This document shows positions 40,152 through 48,523 of a stretch of DNA of 64,000 nucleotides, in pieces. Source of the DNA: Paracoccus haematequi. Lineage in GTDB: Bacteria > Pseudomonadota > Alphaproteobacteria > Rhodobacterales > Rhodobacteraceae. The notes under the pieces were generated by a model. The model was not told the origin of the DNA. It made no database searches and was given only the letters and a program-made list of their open reading frames with translations. Location of the stretch: positions 1 to 64,000 of the forward strand of contig NZ_UZWE01000050.1 of NCBI RefSeq assembly GCF_900631945.1. The letters are read 5' to 3'. Position numbers and translations under genes: made by a program. Numbering within the stretch: position 1 is the first letter of the stretch; each line of letters opens with the position of its first letter.

Positions 40152-40468
40152 AGCTCGAGAAATTCAACGATCGCGAGCGCTTCGAGCTGTCGGTCAGCGC
40201 CTCCCGCACCCACTTCCGCCGCCGGGGCATCATGCGGAATTTCCGGCTGACGGGACGTGAAGTGGACGAGCTTATGGCGCTCACTGACGGGATGACGACG
40301 GACGAGTTGAGCCGCGTCCAGGTCCGCAGCCGGGCCGTTCGGGAAGAGGTCCTCAAGCTTTACTGCCGCTTCGATGAATACGGCCTCAAGTCACACAACA
40401 TTATGGGGATCTCTCGCGATAAGGCGAACCGCTGGCTCCGGGAACTCGAGGATGAGGCGGAAGCGTGA
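40148..40468 (+). CDS. small HTH-like phage protein
   Basis: 106 aa. The region EVLKLYCRFDEYGLKSHNIMGISRDKANRWLREL looks like a helix-turn-helix. Possible regulator. Its stop overlaps a short frame beginning GTGAGTGTC (see duplicated leaders). Confidence 0.5.
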   Translation: MKLEKFNDRERFELSVSASRTHFRRRGIMRNFRLTGREVDELMALTDGMTTDELSRVQVRSRAVREEVLKLYCRFDEYGLKSHNIMGISRDKANRWLRELEDEAEA

Positions 40469-41075
40469 GTGTCTTTATGGGCTGTCCGGGACAGCCCATC
40501 GACGCGCTCACCGAGCACGCCGCACCGGCCGGATGCCGGACTTTCGAGAAGGAGAAGACGATGCACGCTGATACCACCAACCGGATCACTCCCGAAGAAA
40601 ACTGGCGGCTTTTCTGTCGCGACCTGAGGATCAAACTCCCGGAAAAACGTGAGGCTGACTGGGCATTCCGCATCAAGATTTCCCGCGCCGAATACGATCG
40701 TCGCGCGAAGGCGGGCCTCCTGAAACCGGGCATGTCCTACCTGATCGACGAAGAACCCCAACCCGCCTTCTCTCGCTTCAAAGGCTGGCTCCGCCACCGC
40801 AGCCTCGATCGTCAGATCCGGTCCGCCGAGGACAACCGGGAGCACGCCAAGGCCATGCTCGTCATCGCGGAGGACCAGCTCCAGCACGCCCGTGATCACT
40901 ACGATCAGGCTGACTGGGATTTGCTCAAAGCGAGGCAGGACATGGCAGAGAACGCGGGGACATTTCCGATCTTCTGAGGTGAGCGTCTTCATGGGCAGCC
41001 GGGGGGTGCCTATGGACGCGCTCATCACGACGCGCCGCACCCGGCCGGAAGCCGGGCATTCAGAAGGAGAAGACC
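40465..41075 (+). repeat. duplicated leader: 40465-40560 and 40979-41075
   Basis: Two about 97-bp stretches, each after a stop codon and before a small gene, are clearly related. Both read SVFMG, then two to three variable residues, G, P and DAL, with synonymous changes; both carry a CCGGCCGGA-type hairpin and end GAGAAGGAGAAGAC or CAGAAGGAGAAGAC before ATG. Confidence 0.65.
40561..40977 (+). CDS. hypothetical helical protein
   Basis: 138 aa from ATG 40561 (strong AAGGAG 5 nt upstream). C-terminal half is a long helix (RSLDRQIRSAEDNREHAKAMLVIAEDQLQHARDHYDQAD), a coiled coil. The frame continues upstream through a short conserved leader from GTG 40465, so a longer form is possible. Confidence 0.55.
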   Translation: MHADTTNRITPEENWRLFCRDLRIKLPEKREADWAFRIKISRAEYDRRAKAGLLKPGMSYLIDEEPQPAFSRFKGWLRHRSLDRQIRSAEDNREHAKAMLVIAEDQLQHARDHYDQADWDLLKARQDMAENAGTFPIF

Positions 41076-41294
41076 ATGACGAAGCTTCGCGTGGACGTAT
41101 GGGGAGGCCCGATGAGCATGCAACATCTCGGACGTCAGGAGTTCGACACGCTCGATCAAGCCGTTCCGTTCATCGGCGAGATGCTCGACTCGGGCATGCT
41201 CATCAACCTTCTGCACGAAGATTTCGCCGCGCCGGCAGAGGAGGTCTCGGCCGCAGCGGACAAGGTGATCAAGATGCTCGAGGACATGAAGTAG
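41076..41294 (+). CDS. hypothetical small protein
   Basis: 72 aa, not recognised. MTKLRVDVWGGPMSMQHLGRQEFDTLDQ. AAGGAG precedes ATG. Its leader is the second copy of the duplicated segment. Confidence 0.5.
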   Translation: MTKLRVDVWGGPMSMQHLGRQEFDTLDQAVPFIGEMLDSGMLINLLHEDFAAPAEEVSAAADKVIKMLEDMK

Positions 41295-41616
41295 ACCACC
41301 CAGAAACACACAAGGGGACCCTAATGTCCCCCTGAGGCGGTCGGCGTAAAAGCCTGACCCCTTGGCATAGCCGACCATTAACGTAGGGAGCATCAGCAAG
41401 CACCGCACCTCCGCCGCACCCCGCCGGCCGCCCTGGTCGCTGTCATGGAGAGGGAGTTCGTGTCACCTGATGCTGCCGTTGAGGCGTTCGTTCATGCGCA
41501 GGTGCAGGATCTCTTCGTGAGGTGCCGACCGGGAGGGTAGCCGCCGCACATCATGCTTGTTGCTCAGCAAACCCCCGCGTAGAGATCAACCACTTGATTT
41601 TTACCGGGAAGAACTC
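41295..41616. other. gap with hairpin and a possible 31-aa frame
   Basis: 322 bases. A GGGGAC/GTCCCC hairpin lies at 41314-41331 and a 31-codon frame at 41445-41540 with weak support. Nothing else seen. Confidence 0.35.
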
Positions 41617-41931
41617 ATGCGGAATAAGCTTACTTGGGCCATCGTGCTGGTCATCATCGCCGCCCTTGCATACTGGATGACCCGTCCAGACGAACTGGCG
41701 ATGCCCGACGGCGGCGAAATGACGGAGGCGCAGGTTCAGGAGACGCTCGAGGAGATACGTTCGATGCGTCCCGAAGGAGAAGACGGGAAATGGACCCCGG
41801 AACAGCAGCAGCGGCTTCGTGCAGCATGTCCTGTCTACGCCGATCACTACCCCGTTGAAAATGGTCCTGCCGGGGACGCTGAGATCGCCGATATCTGCGA
41901 CAGCGAAGTCAGGCAGACGAGCGGCCAATAA
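41617..41931 (+). CDS. membrane-anchored small protein
   Basis: 104 aa. N-terminal anchor MRNKLTWAIVLVIIAALAYWM, then an acidic domain with two Cys (RAACPVYADHYP and ADICDSEV). Probably periplasmic. ATG 41617 preceded by GGAAGAA. Terminator follows. Function unknown. Confidence 0.6.
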   Translation: MRNKLTWAIVLVIIAALAYWMTRPDELAMPDGGEMTEAQVQETLEEIRSMRPEGEDGKWTPEQQQRLRAACPVYADHYPVENGPAGDAEIADICDSEVRQTSGQ

Positions 41932-41935
41932 AAGA

Positions 41936-41957
41936 ACGGGGCGCCAACGCGCCCCGT
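41936..41957 (+). terminator. hairpin after membrane protein gene
   Basis: ACGGGGCGC / GCGCCCCGT with a 4-nt loop. Confidence 0.7.
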
Positions 41958-42429
41958 CCAATCTCACTTTCGGTCCTTCGGCCCCAAACGGGGCCTCCAG
42001 TGGGCCCTAACATGTTCGGGTCGGTCGTAGCGGACCCGATCATAGGCTCGAACCCACCGGGGAGTTTTGGACATGTCTGTCACGTCTGCATCCTTCGGTT
42101 GCAGTTTCCTGTTGAATCGAGACGCAGGACATGTGACAATCGTCATTGCAACGTGAGCGATGTCCAAGGCCTGCGGCCCGTCGATATCAGCTTTTCAGGA
42201 AGAGCCGGGCCTTGTGCTCGGCTTTTCTCGTCCTGAAGAGCACAAGCGGGTCATCCCGCGTTCCTGCTCTCGATTAGACCTCCACTGTTGAGTAGTGCGT
42301 CACCGCACCCCGTGGTCCAGACATACACCGGTTTTAACAACGTCACAAGCGCTTCGTGGTAAACGGTCACGACTGCGTTGCGACACAGAATTATTCGTGA
42401 TAGGCATCATGCAAAATCAGGGGGTGGCT
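41958..42429. other. long gap before a host-like regulatory gene
   Basis: 472 bases. A short minus-strand frame (41964-42074) and a hairpin AGCCG...CGGCTTTT near 42205-42226 are present; neither is convincing as a gene. Composition is closer to the prophage accessory style. Confidence 0.35.
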
Positions 42430-43026
42430 ATGGACATGATTGCTACGCTAAGGGCCGAACAAAGCGCACTCCGCGCAAGGCTGCAAGAGATCGACCAACT
42501 GCTTGAAGAGTATGCGAAATGGGAGGCTCGAGTAGCGAGCGTCTTCGGGCCACACGGTGCCCCTAATCAGGTTTCCCCGGAGGCCACACAGGTCCCACAG
42601 GAGGCTACCACGGAGCGTCCGATCACCCCTATTGCCGAATTCGAAAAGGCGGTTCTTGAGGTGCTGGGAACGGCAGAATCACCGCGCAATCGCACCGATC
42701 TCCTGTCTGATCTCGAGGCTGCGGGCATCGTGGTTGGTGGTAGTGACCCGCGGAACACACTCTCCGCCCGCCTTACGAGGATGCCACAGATCATTAACCT
42801 GAAGGGCCACGGCTACTGGCTCAAAGATCGACCTTACGAACCGGCAATGTATTTCGGAGCTGACGATCTGTTGACGGAGCGCGAACCGGAGCCGCCTGTC
42901 ATGAGTTTAGGGATCGCGCCTGATGAAACCCCCGGCACCAGCCAAGGGGTCGAACAAGGGTCAAATCCGATAACTGCTGCCTTCCGAGAGTTCCTGGAGA
43001 AGCGAGACGATGACGATCTGCTGTGA
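42430..43026 (+). CDS. coiled-coil and winged-helix protein
   Basis: 198 aa from ATG 42430 (GGGGG upstream). N-terminal coiled coil (LRAEQSALRARLQEIDQLLEEYAKWEARV), then a likely winged helix around residues 65-130 (EFEKAVLEVLGTAESPRNRTDLLSDLEAAGI...GYWLKD). Codon choice is less GC-biased than neighbours, suggesting a recent acquisition. Possible regulator or moron. Confidence 0.55.
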   Translation: MDMIATLRAEQSALRARLQEIDQLLEEYAKWEARVASVFGPHGAPNQVSPEATQVPQEATTERPITPIAEFEKAVLEVLGTAESPRNRTDLLSDLEAAGIVVGGSDPRNTLSARLTRMPQIINLKGHGYWLKDRPYEPAMYFGADDLLTEREPEPPVMSLGIAPDETPGTSQGVEQGSNPITAAFREFLEKRDDDDLL

Positions 43027-43074
43027 ACTTCCGTAAGCGCAACGTGACCTGCGTGTGCGCACCGGGTGCGCAGA

Positions 43075-43479
43075 TCAGTCCCACCCGAGGAAGAGCTTGA
43101 GCCACACGACGCCGGGCAGAACGTATCCGAACACGAACAGAAACGCGCCCTCGCCCAACTTCGACGGATCGCGGGGCGCGTAGACGGCCAGCTCCCAGAT
43201 TGCCAAGGGGCTCATGAAGATGCCGGCAAAGGCGTAAAGAGCGCACATCGCTCCCACGGCGTGGGCGACAACAAGAATGACCGTCCCCATCCAGACCCCC
43301 GCTTCCGAATAACGGCGACCTTGTAGGAACGGGATCAGGCCGAGGATCCAGCATCCAGCGCTCGGCCAGTTGAAGAAGCCGAGCGTGTAAGAGCCAATAA
43401 TCCCTCCCACGCCGACAACGAGCATCACCAGACCGATCAGCTCGTATTTGAGGCGCATCATCGCATAGCTCATCGTCAT
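43075..43479 (-). CDS. four-segment membrane protein
   Basis: 134 aa with about four membrane segments (LIGLVMLVVGVGGIIGSYT, GCWILGLIPFL, VILVVAHAVGAMCALYAF, LFVFGYVLPGVVWL). Transcribed against the surrounding plus-strand genes, so it may be expressed in the lysogen; superinfection exclusion is a possibility only. Confidence 0.55.
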   Translation of the reverse strand: MTMSYAMMRLKYELIGLVMLVVGVGGIIGSYTLGFFNWPSAGCWILGLIPFLQGRRYSEAGVWMGTVILVVAHAVGAMCALYAFAGIFMSPLAIWELAVYAPRDPSKLGEGAFLFVFGYVLPGVVWLKLFLGWD

Positions 43480-43771
43480 CTCCTCGTTGCTCTGGGATCC
43501 ACAGCATAGAGATACATGTCGAGTCTGTCATCACTTAATCGGACATTTCGAGACATTGAAGGTTGCTATTGTCCCAGACCGACTTATATTGGGGATGTGT
43601 GTATCTCCTGACTCATGCTCACCTAAGCCCCCGCGAGAGCGGGGGTTTTTTTGTATCTCGGGCCTGTGGGTGAGTGTAGGACGGAGAAAATACCCGCCGA
43701 AGGCCCGGCTGACCGGCTTGCGAAGTAATACGAACTCGGCAATAATTCGTCTTGCGGAGATGGAGGATCGT
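43480..43771. other. gap with a strong plus-strand terminator
   Basis: 292 bases between divergent genes. Contains the terminator 43628-43652. No gene seen. Confidence 0.4.
43628..43652 (+). terminator. strong Rho-independent terminator
   Basis: CCCCCGC / GCGGGGG with GAGA loop followed by seven T. Confidence 0.92.
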
Positions 43772-43945
43772 ATGAAAAAGGATTGGAATGCCGCCGGCGT
43801 CGCGAAGGCCATCGAGGGCTACGGTCATGACGATATCCCTGACGCCATCGACCAGGCGATCCTGTCTGTGGGCCCCGGCGCAAGCTTCCAGGCCTTCGTC
43901 CAGGCCTTACGCGTTGTGCGAACGGGCATAGACACGTCGTTCTGA
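43772..43945 (+). CDS. 57-aa hypothetical protein
   Basis: MKKDWNAAGVAKAIEGYGHDDIPDAIDQAILSVG..., GGAGG 5 nt before ATG. Not recognised. Confidence 0.5.
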   Translation: MKKDWNAAGVAKAIEGYGHDDIPDAIDQAILSVGPGASFQAFVQALRVVRTGIDTSF

Positions 43946-44011
43946 GACCCGGCCAGGGTCTACGCCAAACCACCAAAAAATCCAATTTCGTGAACACCCG
44001 AGGGGACCGAT

Positions 44012-44146
44012 ATGGGCATCATCGGCGGCGCCGGCCTGGGCGAGCTACTCAACATCCTTCTTCAGCGGCATCTCCTGACTACTCTTCTTGAAGAGCACGT
44101 TCGTGTTCGGGAAGAGCAGGAAGACGAGAAGGAGGACGCGCGATGA
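44012..44146 (+). CDS. 44-aa amphipathic peptide upstream of excisionase
   Basis: MGIIGGAGLGELLNILLQRHLL then a very acidic/charged helix EEHVRVREEQEDEKEDAR. GAGGGG precedes ATG and its stop overlaps the excisionase start by ATGA. Too short for family assignment. Confidence 0.45.
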   Translation: MGIIGGAGLGELLNILLQRHLLTTLLEEHVRVREEQEDEKEDAR

Positions 44147-44439
44147 CGGTCCGCCTCCTCACACCGGACGAAGCAGCCGAACTCCTTCGCATCAGCCCGC
44201 GAACCCTCAGACGCATGCGCGGCCGGGACGGGCCGCCGTTCGTGGCGATCACCAGCAGATCGATCCGTTATCGAATTGAAGACATTAATTACTATTTAGA
44301 AAGCCGGAAAAACGAATGCCATTTCGCACCAAGAAAAGCCGCATTTGGCAATACGATTTCGTCATCAAGGGTAGTCGATTTCGCGGATCTTGCGAAACCG
44401 AAGATTTCGAAGAGGCAAAGCTTGTCGAAGCGCGGCTGA
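44143..44439 (+). CDS. xis: excisionase-like HTH protein
   Basis: 98 aa. LLTPDEAAELLRISPRTLRRMRGRDGPPFVAITSRSIRYRIEDINYYLES is a helix-turn-helix of the HTH_17/MerR type used by recombination directionality factors. AAGGAGG precedes ATG. The domain ends near residue 60; the last 41 codons overlap the integrase start in another frame. Likely the excision factor of this prophage. Confidence 0.75.
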   Translation: MTVRLLTPDEAAELLRISPRTLRRMRGRDGPPFVAITSRSIRYRIEDINYYLESRKNECHFAPRKAAFGNTISSSRVVDFADLAKPKISKRQSLSKRG

Positions 44440-45365
44440 AGCTTGAGGCCGCACACGCGCCGGAGGCGACCGGTCGGTTCACGTTGGGTCAGGCACTGGG
44501 CACGTATTACACGGACGTCTGTCAGCACCAGCCGAGCGCGCGGACAGCGATGAGCCAGGCGCGCGGCCTGCTCCTCTTTCTCGATGAGAAGCGTGACACC
44601 GGCGCGCTGACCACGGCCGACGTCCAGGCGTTCATCAACAGCCGGCGCGCTGACGGCATCACGCCGGCGACGATCAACCGGCAGCTCGATATGCTGGACC
44701 GTTCGCTCAAGCATATGGCCCGAACCAATCGCTCCGCCCTTCCCGAAATCGACTTCCGGAAGATGCGGTTAAAGGAGCCTGAAGAGCGCGTCAGAGAGCT
44801 GACGATGGAGGAGCAGGAGGAGCTGTTCAAGCACCTCAGGTGGGACCTCCACCCCTTCACCATGTTCGCGCTGATGACCGGCGCGCGCCTCGCGTCGGTC
44901 GCCAAACTACGCTGGTCCGACATTGACCGACGCCACGGCCGGATGACGTTCATCGGGAAGTATGGCAAGCGGTATCGCTTCCCGATCAGCCCCGAGATCG
45001 GCGCGTTGCTGGACGCCATCCCCCGGTCGGACGATCCCGTGGCCGGCAAGTTCGTCTTCCTCTACCGCGACCATCGACGCCGCGGCTACCCGCTCACACC
45101 GATCTCGCACAAGGGCGGCGGGCTGATGGAGGACTTTCGAGAAGCGCTGGAGATGGCGAACATCGAGGATTTTCGATTTCACGACTTGCGCCACACTTTC
45201 GCCACCAGAGTCCTTCGGAAGACCGGAAACCTGAAGCTCGTTTCGCGCCTCCTCGGACACGCGTCGATTGAAACGACCATGCGTTACGCGCACGTTCTCG
45301 AGTCGGATCTGAGCGACGCCATGGTCGACTTCTCGATCATGCCCCAGAATGGCCCCCAGACATGA
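44316..45365 (+). CDS. int: phage tyrosine integrase
   Basis: 349 aa. SAM-like core-binding N-half (FTLGQALGTYYTDVCQHQP...), catalytic Arg in MTGARLASVAKLRW, H-x-x-R in FHDLRHTFATR, and Tyr in LLGHASIETTMRYAHV. Ends MPQNGPQT, whose codons form a CCCCAGAC site. Sits 42 nt from attR, as expected for the tRNA-Gly integrase. Overlaps xis by 124 bp. Confidence 0.95.
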   Translation: MPFRTKKSRIWQYDFVIKGSRFRGSCETEDFEEAKLVEARLKLEAAHAPEATGRFTLGQALGTYYTDVCQHQPSARTAMSQARGLLLFLDEKRDTGALTTADVQAFINSRRADGITPATINRQLDMLDRSLKHMARTNRSALPEIDFRKMRLKEPEERVRELTMEEQEELFKHLRWDLHPFTMFALMTGARLASVAKLRWSDIDRRHGRMTFIGKYGKRYRFPISPEIGALLDAIPRSDDPVAGKFVFLYRDHRRRGYPLTPISHKGGGLMEDFREALEMANIEDFRFHDLRHTFATRVLRKTGNLKLVSRLLGHASIETTMRYAHVLESDLSDAMVDFSIMPQNGPQT

Positions 45366-45407
45366 TGCGTTTCCTCAACAATAGTTGGAGAGGATTGGTA
45401 AAAGTGT

Positions 45408-45456
45408 CAGCTTCCCAAGCTGAATACGAGGGTTCGATTCCCTTCACCCGCTCCAA
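45408..45456 (+). repeat. attR core (49-bp direct repeat)
   Basis: Identical to 6929-6977. The sequence before it (TTGGTAAAAGTGT) does not complete a tRNA, so this is only the attachment copy. Confidence 0.93.
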
Positions 45457-45603
45457 ACCATCTCGAAGATTACGTTAGAATAGAAGCGATTGCTTGTCTT
45501 CCGTTCTGACGCTTCGTGTTTTGAAGTTTTTCGGAAGTGGCTTGAGTGGCCAAAAACGACTGCTCGGGGATACTCCGCCCCAGACTTTCCCCAGACCTGC
45601 AGC
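45457..45603. other. diverged copy of prophage left end outside attR
   Basis: Contains two CCCCAGAC copies (45578-45585, 45589-45596) and shares TTTTCGGAAG, GGCCA and a CGGGGA-ACT-CGCCCCAGACT pattern with 7050-7110. Suggests remains of another element at the same tRNA site. Confidence 0.55.
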
Positions 45604-45928
45604 CCCTTCTCGCTTCACGATCGCCCACACGCGGCGTCAATCATCTGGAGCTTGTCGGGCGCGAGCCCCGCGTGGTTCAGGGCGTCCAGGATGTTATCCA
45701 ACAGCCGGCGAGCGCCCAGTGCCGAAGCTGGCCGTAGACAGATGACCACTTGCCGAACTCCTCTGGCAGATCCCGCCAGGGCGCGCCCGTTCCCGGGACC
45801 CGGAAAAGTCCATCCAGAACAAGCCGATAATCCGCAGGCTTGCGCCTGTGAGAATGCCGGACCGAGCGGATGAAGCCCTCGAAAAAGGCCCACTCATCGT
45901 CGGACATCAGGTTGCGCGCCAAGCTCAC
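45604..45928 (-). pseudogene. IS5-family transposase remnant (IS427-type orfA, frameshifted)
   Basis: The first 83-codon frame (45677-45928) reads MSLARNLMSDDEWAFFEGF...YRLVLDGLFRVPGTGAPWRDLPEEFGKWSSVYGQLRHW, the N-terminal half of an IS427-type transposase. The match continues in another frame as LDNILDALNHAGLAPDKLQMIDAACG, then stops. The DDE part is missing. Hence a frameshifted, truncated pseudogene. Confidence 0.8.
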
Positions 45929-45979
45929 CTCCCACGCAGAGATGATCTTGAATCACAGCCGACCGCGCAGGGGAGTCCC
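45604..45979. mobile_element. IS5-family element relic
   Basis: Right end preserved, with a likely terminal inverted repeat around 45945-45979 (ending GAGTCCC on the plus strand); left end lost near 45604. Confidence 0.55.
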
Positions 45980-46048
45980 TTTGTCAACACGACCTGGACT
46001 TCTTCTTACTCAGATATTCCCGCCGGACGCATCGGACGGGGCCGGGCG

Positions 46049-47068
46049 CTACAGGCTGGAATATAGGCCTTCATAGATCGGCAGCAGCGTGTCCGTCTCG
46101 AACAGGCTGCTGACCGAGGTGCCGTTCCAGATGTTCAGGATCGCCTGCGTGAACATCGGCGCGGTCGGCACGATGCGGATGTTCGGCGCGGATTTCACGG
46201 CCTCGGTCGGCTGGATCGAATCGGTGATGACCAGCGATTTCATCACCGACTTGCTGACGCGTTCCACCGCCGGGCCGGACAGGACGCCATGGGTGATATA
46301 GGCGTGGACCTCGGTCGCGCCGCTGTCGGTCAGGGTCTGCGCGGCCTTCACCAGCGTCCCGGCGGTGTCGCAGATATCGTCGACGATGATGCAGACCTTG
46401 CCCTCGACATCGCCGATCACGGTCATCTCGGCCACCTCGCCCGCCTTCTCGCGGCGCTTGTCGACGATGGACAGAGGCGCGCCGATCCGGGTCGCCAGTT
46501 CCCGCGCCCGGGCCACGCCGCCCACGTCGGGGGACACGACCATCAGATCCTGCATTCGGCCCCGGAAATGATGCTGCACGTCCAGCGCAAAGACCGGCGC
46601 GGCGTAAAGGTTGTCCACCGGAATGTCGAAGAACCCCTGGATCTGGGCCGCGTGCAGATCCAGCGTCAGCACCCGGTCGATCCCCGCCTCGGTCAGCAGG
46701 TTCGCCACCAGCTTGGCGCTGATCGGGGTGCGGGCCTTGGCGCGGCGGTCCTGACGGGCATAGCCGAAATAGGGGATGACCGCCGTGATCCGTGCCGCCG
46801 AGGACCGCTTCAGCGCGTCCGACATGATCAGCAGCTCCATCAGGTTGTCGTTCGCGGGGTTCGAGGTCGGCTGGATGATGTACATATCCTCGCCGCGCAC
46901 GTTCTCGAACACCTCGACGAAGATTTCCTGATCGTTGAAGCGTTCCACCCGCGCGTCGCACAGGCTGACATTCATGCCCCGGTGCATCGACATGCGCCGG
47001 GCGATGGCCGCCGCCAGCGTGCGGTTGGCATTGCCGGAAATCAGCTTGGGTTCGGTCATGACGGGCAT
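46049..47068 (-). CDS. prs: ribose-phosphate pyrophosphokinase
   Basis: 339 aa. [29 protein letters not shown] and the PRPP loop [10 protein letters not shown] are clear Prs motifs. Makes PRPP from ribose 5-phosphate and ATP. AAGG 8 nt before ATG 47068. First undisturbed host gene right of the prophage region. Confidence 0.96.
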   Translation of the reverse strand: MPVMTEPKLISGNANRTLAAAIARRMSMHRGMNVSLCDARVERFNDQEIFVEVFENVRGEDMYIIQPTSNPANDNLMELLIMSDALKRSSAARITAVIPYFGYARQDRRAKARTPISAKLVANLLTEAGIDRVLTLDLHAAQIQGFFDIPVDNLYAAPVFALDVQHHFRGRMQDLMVVSPDVGGVARARELATRIGAPLSIVDKRREKAGEVAEMTVIGDVEGKVCIIVDDICDTAGTLVKAAQTLTDSGATEVHAYITHGVLSGPAVERVSKSVMKSLVITDSIQPTEAVKSAPNIRIVPTAPMFTQAILNIWNGTSVSSLFETDTLLPIYEGLYSSL

Positions 47069-47150
47069 GGATGGGCCTTTCGCGGGGATTCGCCAGATTG
47101 CGCCCGCCTTACCACCGGGCTAGCCTGCGGGCAAACCGCGAAGGATCGTC

Positions 47151-47750
47151 ATGCCGACCATCGACTATTATTTCGGAACCATCAGCCCCTGGGCCTATCT
47201 GGCAGGCGACCGGCTGGAACGGATCGCCGACCGCCACGGCGCGACGATCAGCTACAAGCCGCTGGACATCCTGCAGCTTTTCGACCGCACCGGAGGCGTC
47301 CGCCCGGCCGACCGCCATCCCAGCCGGATGGAGTATCGCGCCCAGGAACTGCCCCGCTGGGCCGAGCACCTGGGCATGGCGCTGAACGTCCGGCCTGCAT
47401 TCTGGCCGGTGAACATGGCGCCCTCTTCCTATGCCATCATCGCCGCGCAGCAGGCGGGTGGCGGCGATCTGGGCGGGCTGGTGCAGGGTGTCCTGCGCGC
47501 CGTCTGGGCCGAGGACCGCGATATCAGCGACGATGCCGTGATCCGCGATATTCTGGGTGCGCATGGCTTCGATCCCGCCCTGGCGGACAAGGGGCTGTTC
47601 ATCGGCGCCGAGACCTATGGCCGCAACCTGGAACAGGCGGTCGAGGCCGGAGCCTTCGGATCGCCCTTCTATATCGTCCGCGAAACCGGCCAGCGGTTCT
47701 GGGGCCAGGACCGGCTGGATTTCCTGGACCGGCACCTGTCTGCGGCATGA
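47151..47750 (+). CDS. 2-hydroxychromene-2-carboxylate isomerase / DsbA-like (GST kappa) protein
   Basis: 199 aa. YYFGTISPWAYL with the catalytic Ser, ...NVRPAFWPVNMAPSS, GLFIGAETYGRNLEQAVEAGAFGSPFYIV, typical for HCCA isomerases of the thioredoxin-like GST-kappa group. Uses glutathione. Coupled (ATGA) to the hydrolase gene. Confidence 0.88.
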   Translation: MPTIDYYFGTISPWAYLAGDRLERIADRHGATISYKPLDILQLFDRTGGVRPADRHPSRMEYRAQELPRWAEHLGMALNVRPAFWPVNMAPSSYAIIAAQQAGGGDLGGLVQGVLRAVWAEDRDISDDAVIRDILGAHGFDPALADKGLFIGAETYGRNLEQAVEAGAFGSPFYIVRETGQRFWGQDRLDFLDRHLSAA

Positions 47751-48523
47751 GCGGCATCCACAAGCGGCACTGGCCGGGCGACAAGGATCGCCGGGCCCTT
47801 GCGCTGCATTGCATGATGGGCAACGCGGCCTATTGGGGACCGATCGCCGCGCGGCTGGAGCGTCGAGTCGATCTGTCGGCCTTCGACATGCCGGGCCATG
47901 GCCGCAGCGGGCCCTGGACGGACCAGCCCGGTGGCCCCGACTTCCACACCGCCGTGACCCGGATCGCCGCCAGCTTCATCGACCGCCCGCTGGACCTGAT
48001 CGGCCACAGCCTGGGCGCGACCGTGGCCCTGCGCATCGCCGTGGCCGCGCCGGACGCCGTGCGCAGCCTGACGCTGATCGAACCCGTGCTGTTCGCCGCC
48101 GCGCCGGACCCGGAACAGGCAGCCCGCGACGCGGCCTTGGCGGATCTTCTGGCCCAGGGGCGGGCCGAGGACGCCGCGCGCGGGTTCATCGACATCTGGG
48201 GCGCGCAGCCCTTCGACACGCTTCCCCGACCCGCGCAACAGACCATGGCCCGGCAGATTGGTCTTGTCGCCCAGACAGAAGACACCCTGACGCGGGACCA
48301 GGCCGGCATCCTGCGGGACGGAGGGCTGGAATCCATCGACGCGCCGGTCATGATCATCGCCGGCGAACGTTCTCCGACCGTGATCCACCGCATCGCCGAT
48401 GCGCTGGCTGCCCGCCTTGCCGATGTCGGCCGGGCCTCCGTGCCGGATGCGGGACACATGCTGCCCCTCACTCATCCCGACCAGACCGCCGGACTGATCG
48501 CCCTGAACCTGGACAGGATCTAG
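47747..48523 (+). CDS. alpha/beta hydrolase
   Basis: 258 aa. Nucleophile elbow GHSLGAT (residue about 89), AFDMPGHGRSG oxyanion region and a C-terminal GHMLPLTHPDQ His. Substrate unknown. Overlaps the previous gene by ATGA, so co-transcribed with the isomerase-like gene. Confidence 0.85.
   Translation: MSGIHKRHWPGDKDRRALALHCMMGNAAYWGPIAARLERRVDLSAFDMPGHGRSGPWTDQPGGPDFHTAVTRIAASFIDRPLDLIGHSLGATVALRIAVAAPDAVRSLTLIEPVLFAAAPDPEQAARDAALADLLAQGRAEDAARGFIDIWGAQPFDTLPRPAQQTMARQIGLVAQTEDTLTRDQAGILRDGGLESIDAPVMIIAGERSPTVIHRIADALAARLADVGRASVPDAGHMLPLTHPDQTAGLIALNLDRI

Larger units (their letters stand above)
6929..45456. mobile_element. complete-looking siphovirus prophage, about 38.5 kb
   Basis: Bounded by 49-bp direct repeats of the tRNA-Gly 3' end. 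It contains integrase and excisionase at the right end, terminase, portal, protease-capsid fusion, tail genes with tape measure, and lysis genes. No structural gene appears broken, so it may be inducible. Non-contractile tail is inferred from the absence of a sheath gene and the presence of a long tape measure. Confidence 0.93.

Noticed and set aside
45390..45453. second tRNA-Gly
   Set aside because: Only the 3' part (49 bp) matches; the 5' acceptor and D arm are missing, so it is attR.
46289..47746. long plus-strand frame leading into the alpha/beta hydrolase
   Set aside because: Runs antisense through prs and out of frame through the isomerase-like gene; the hydrolase starts at 47747.
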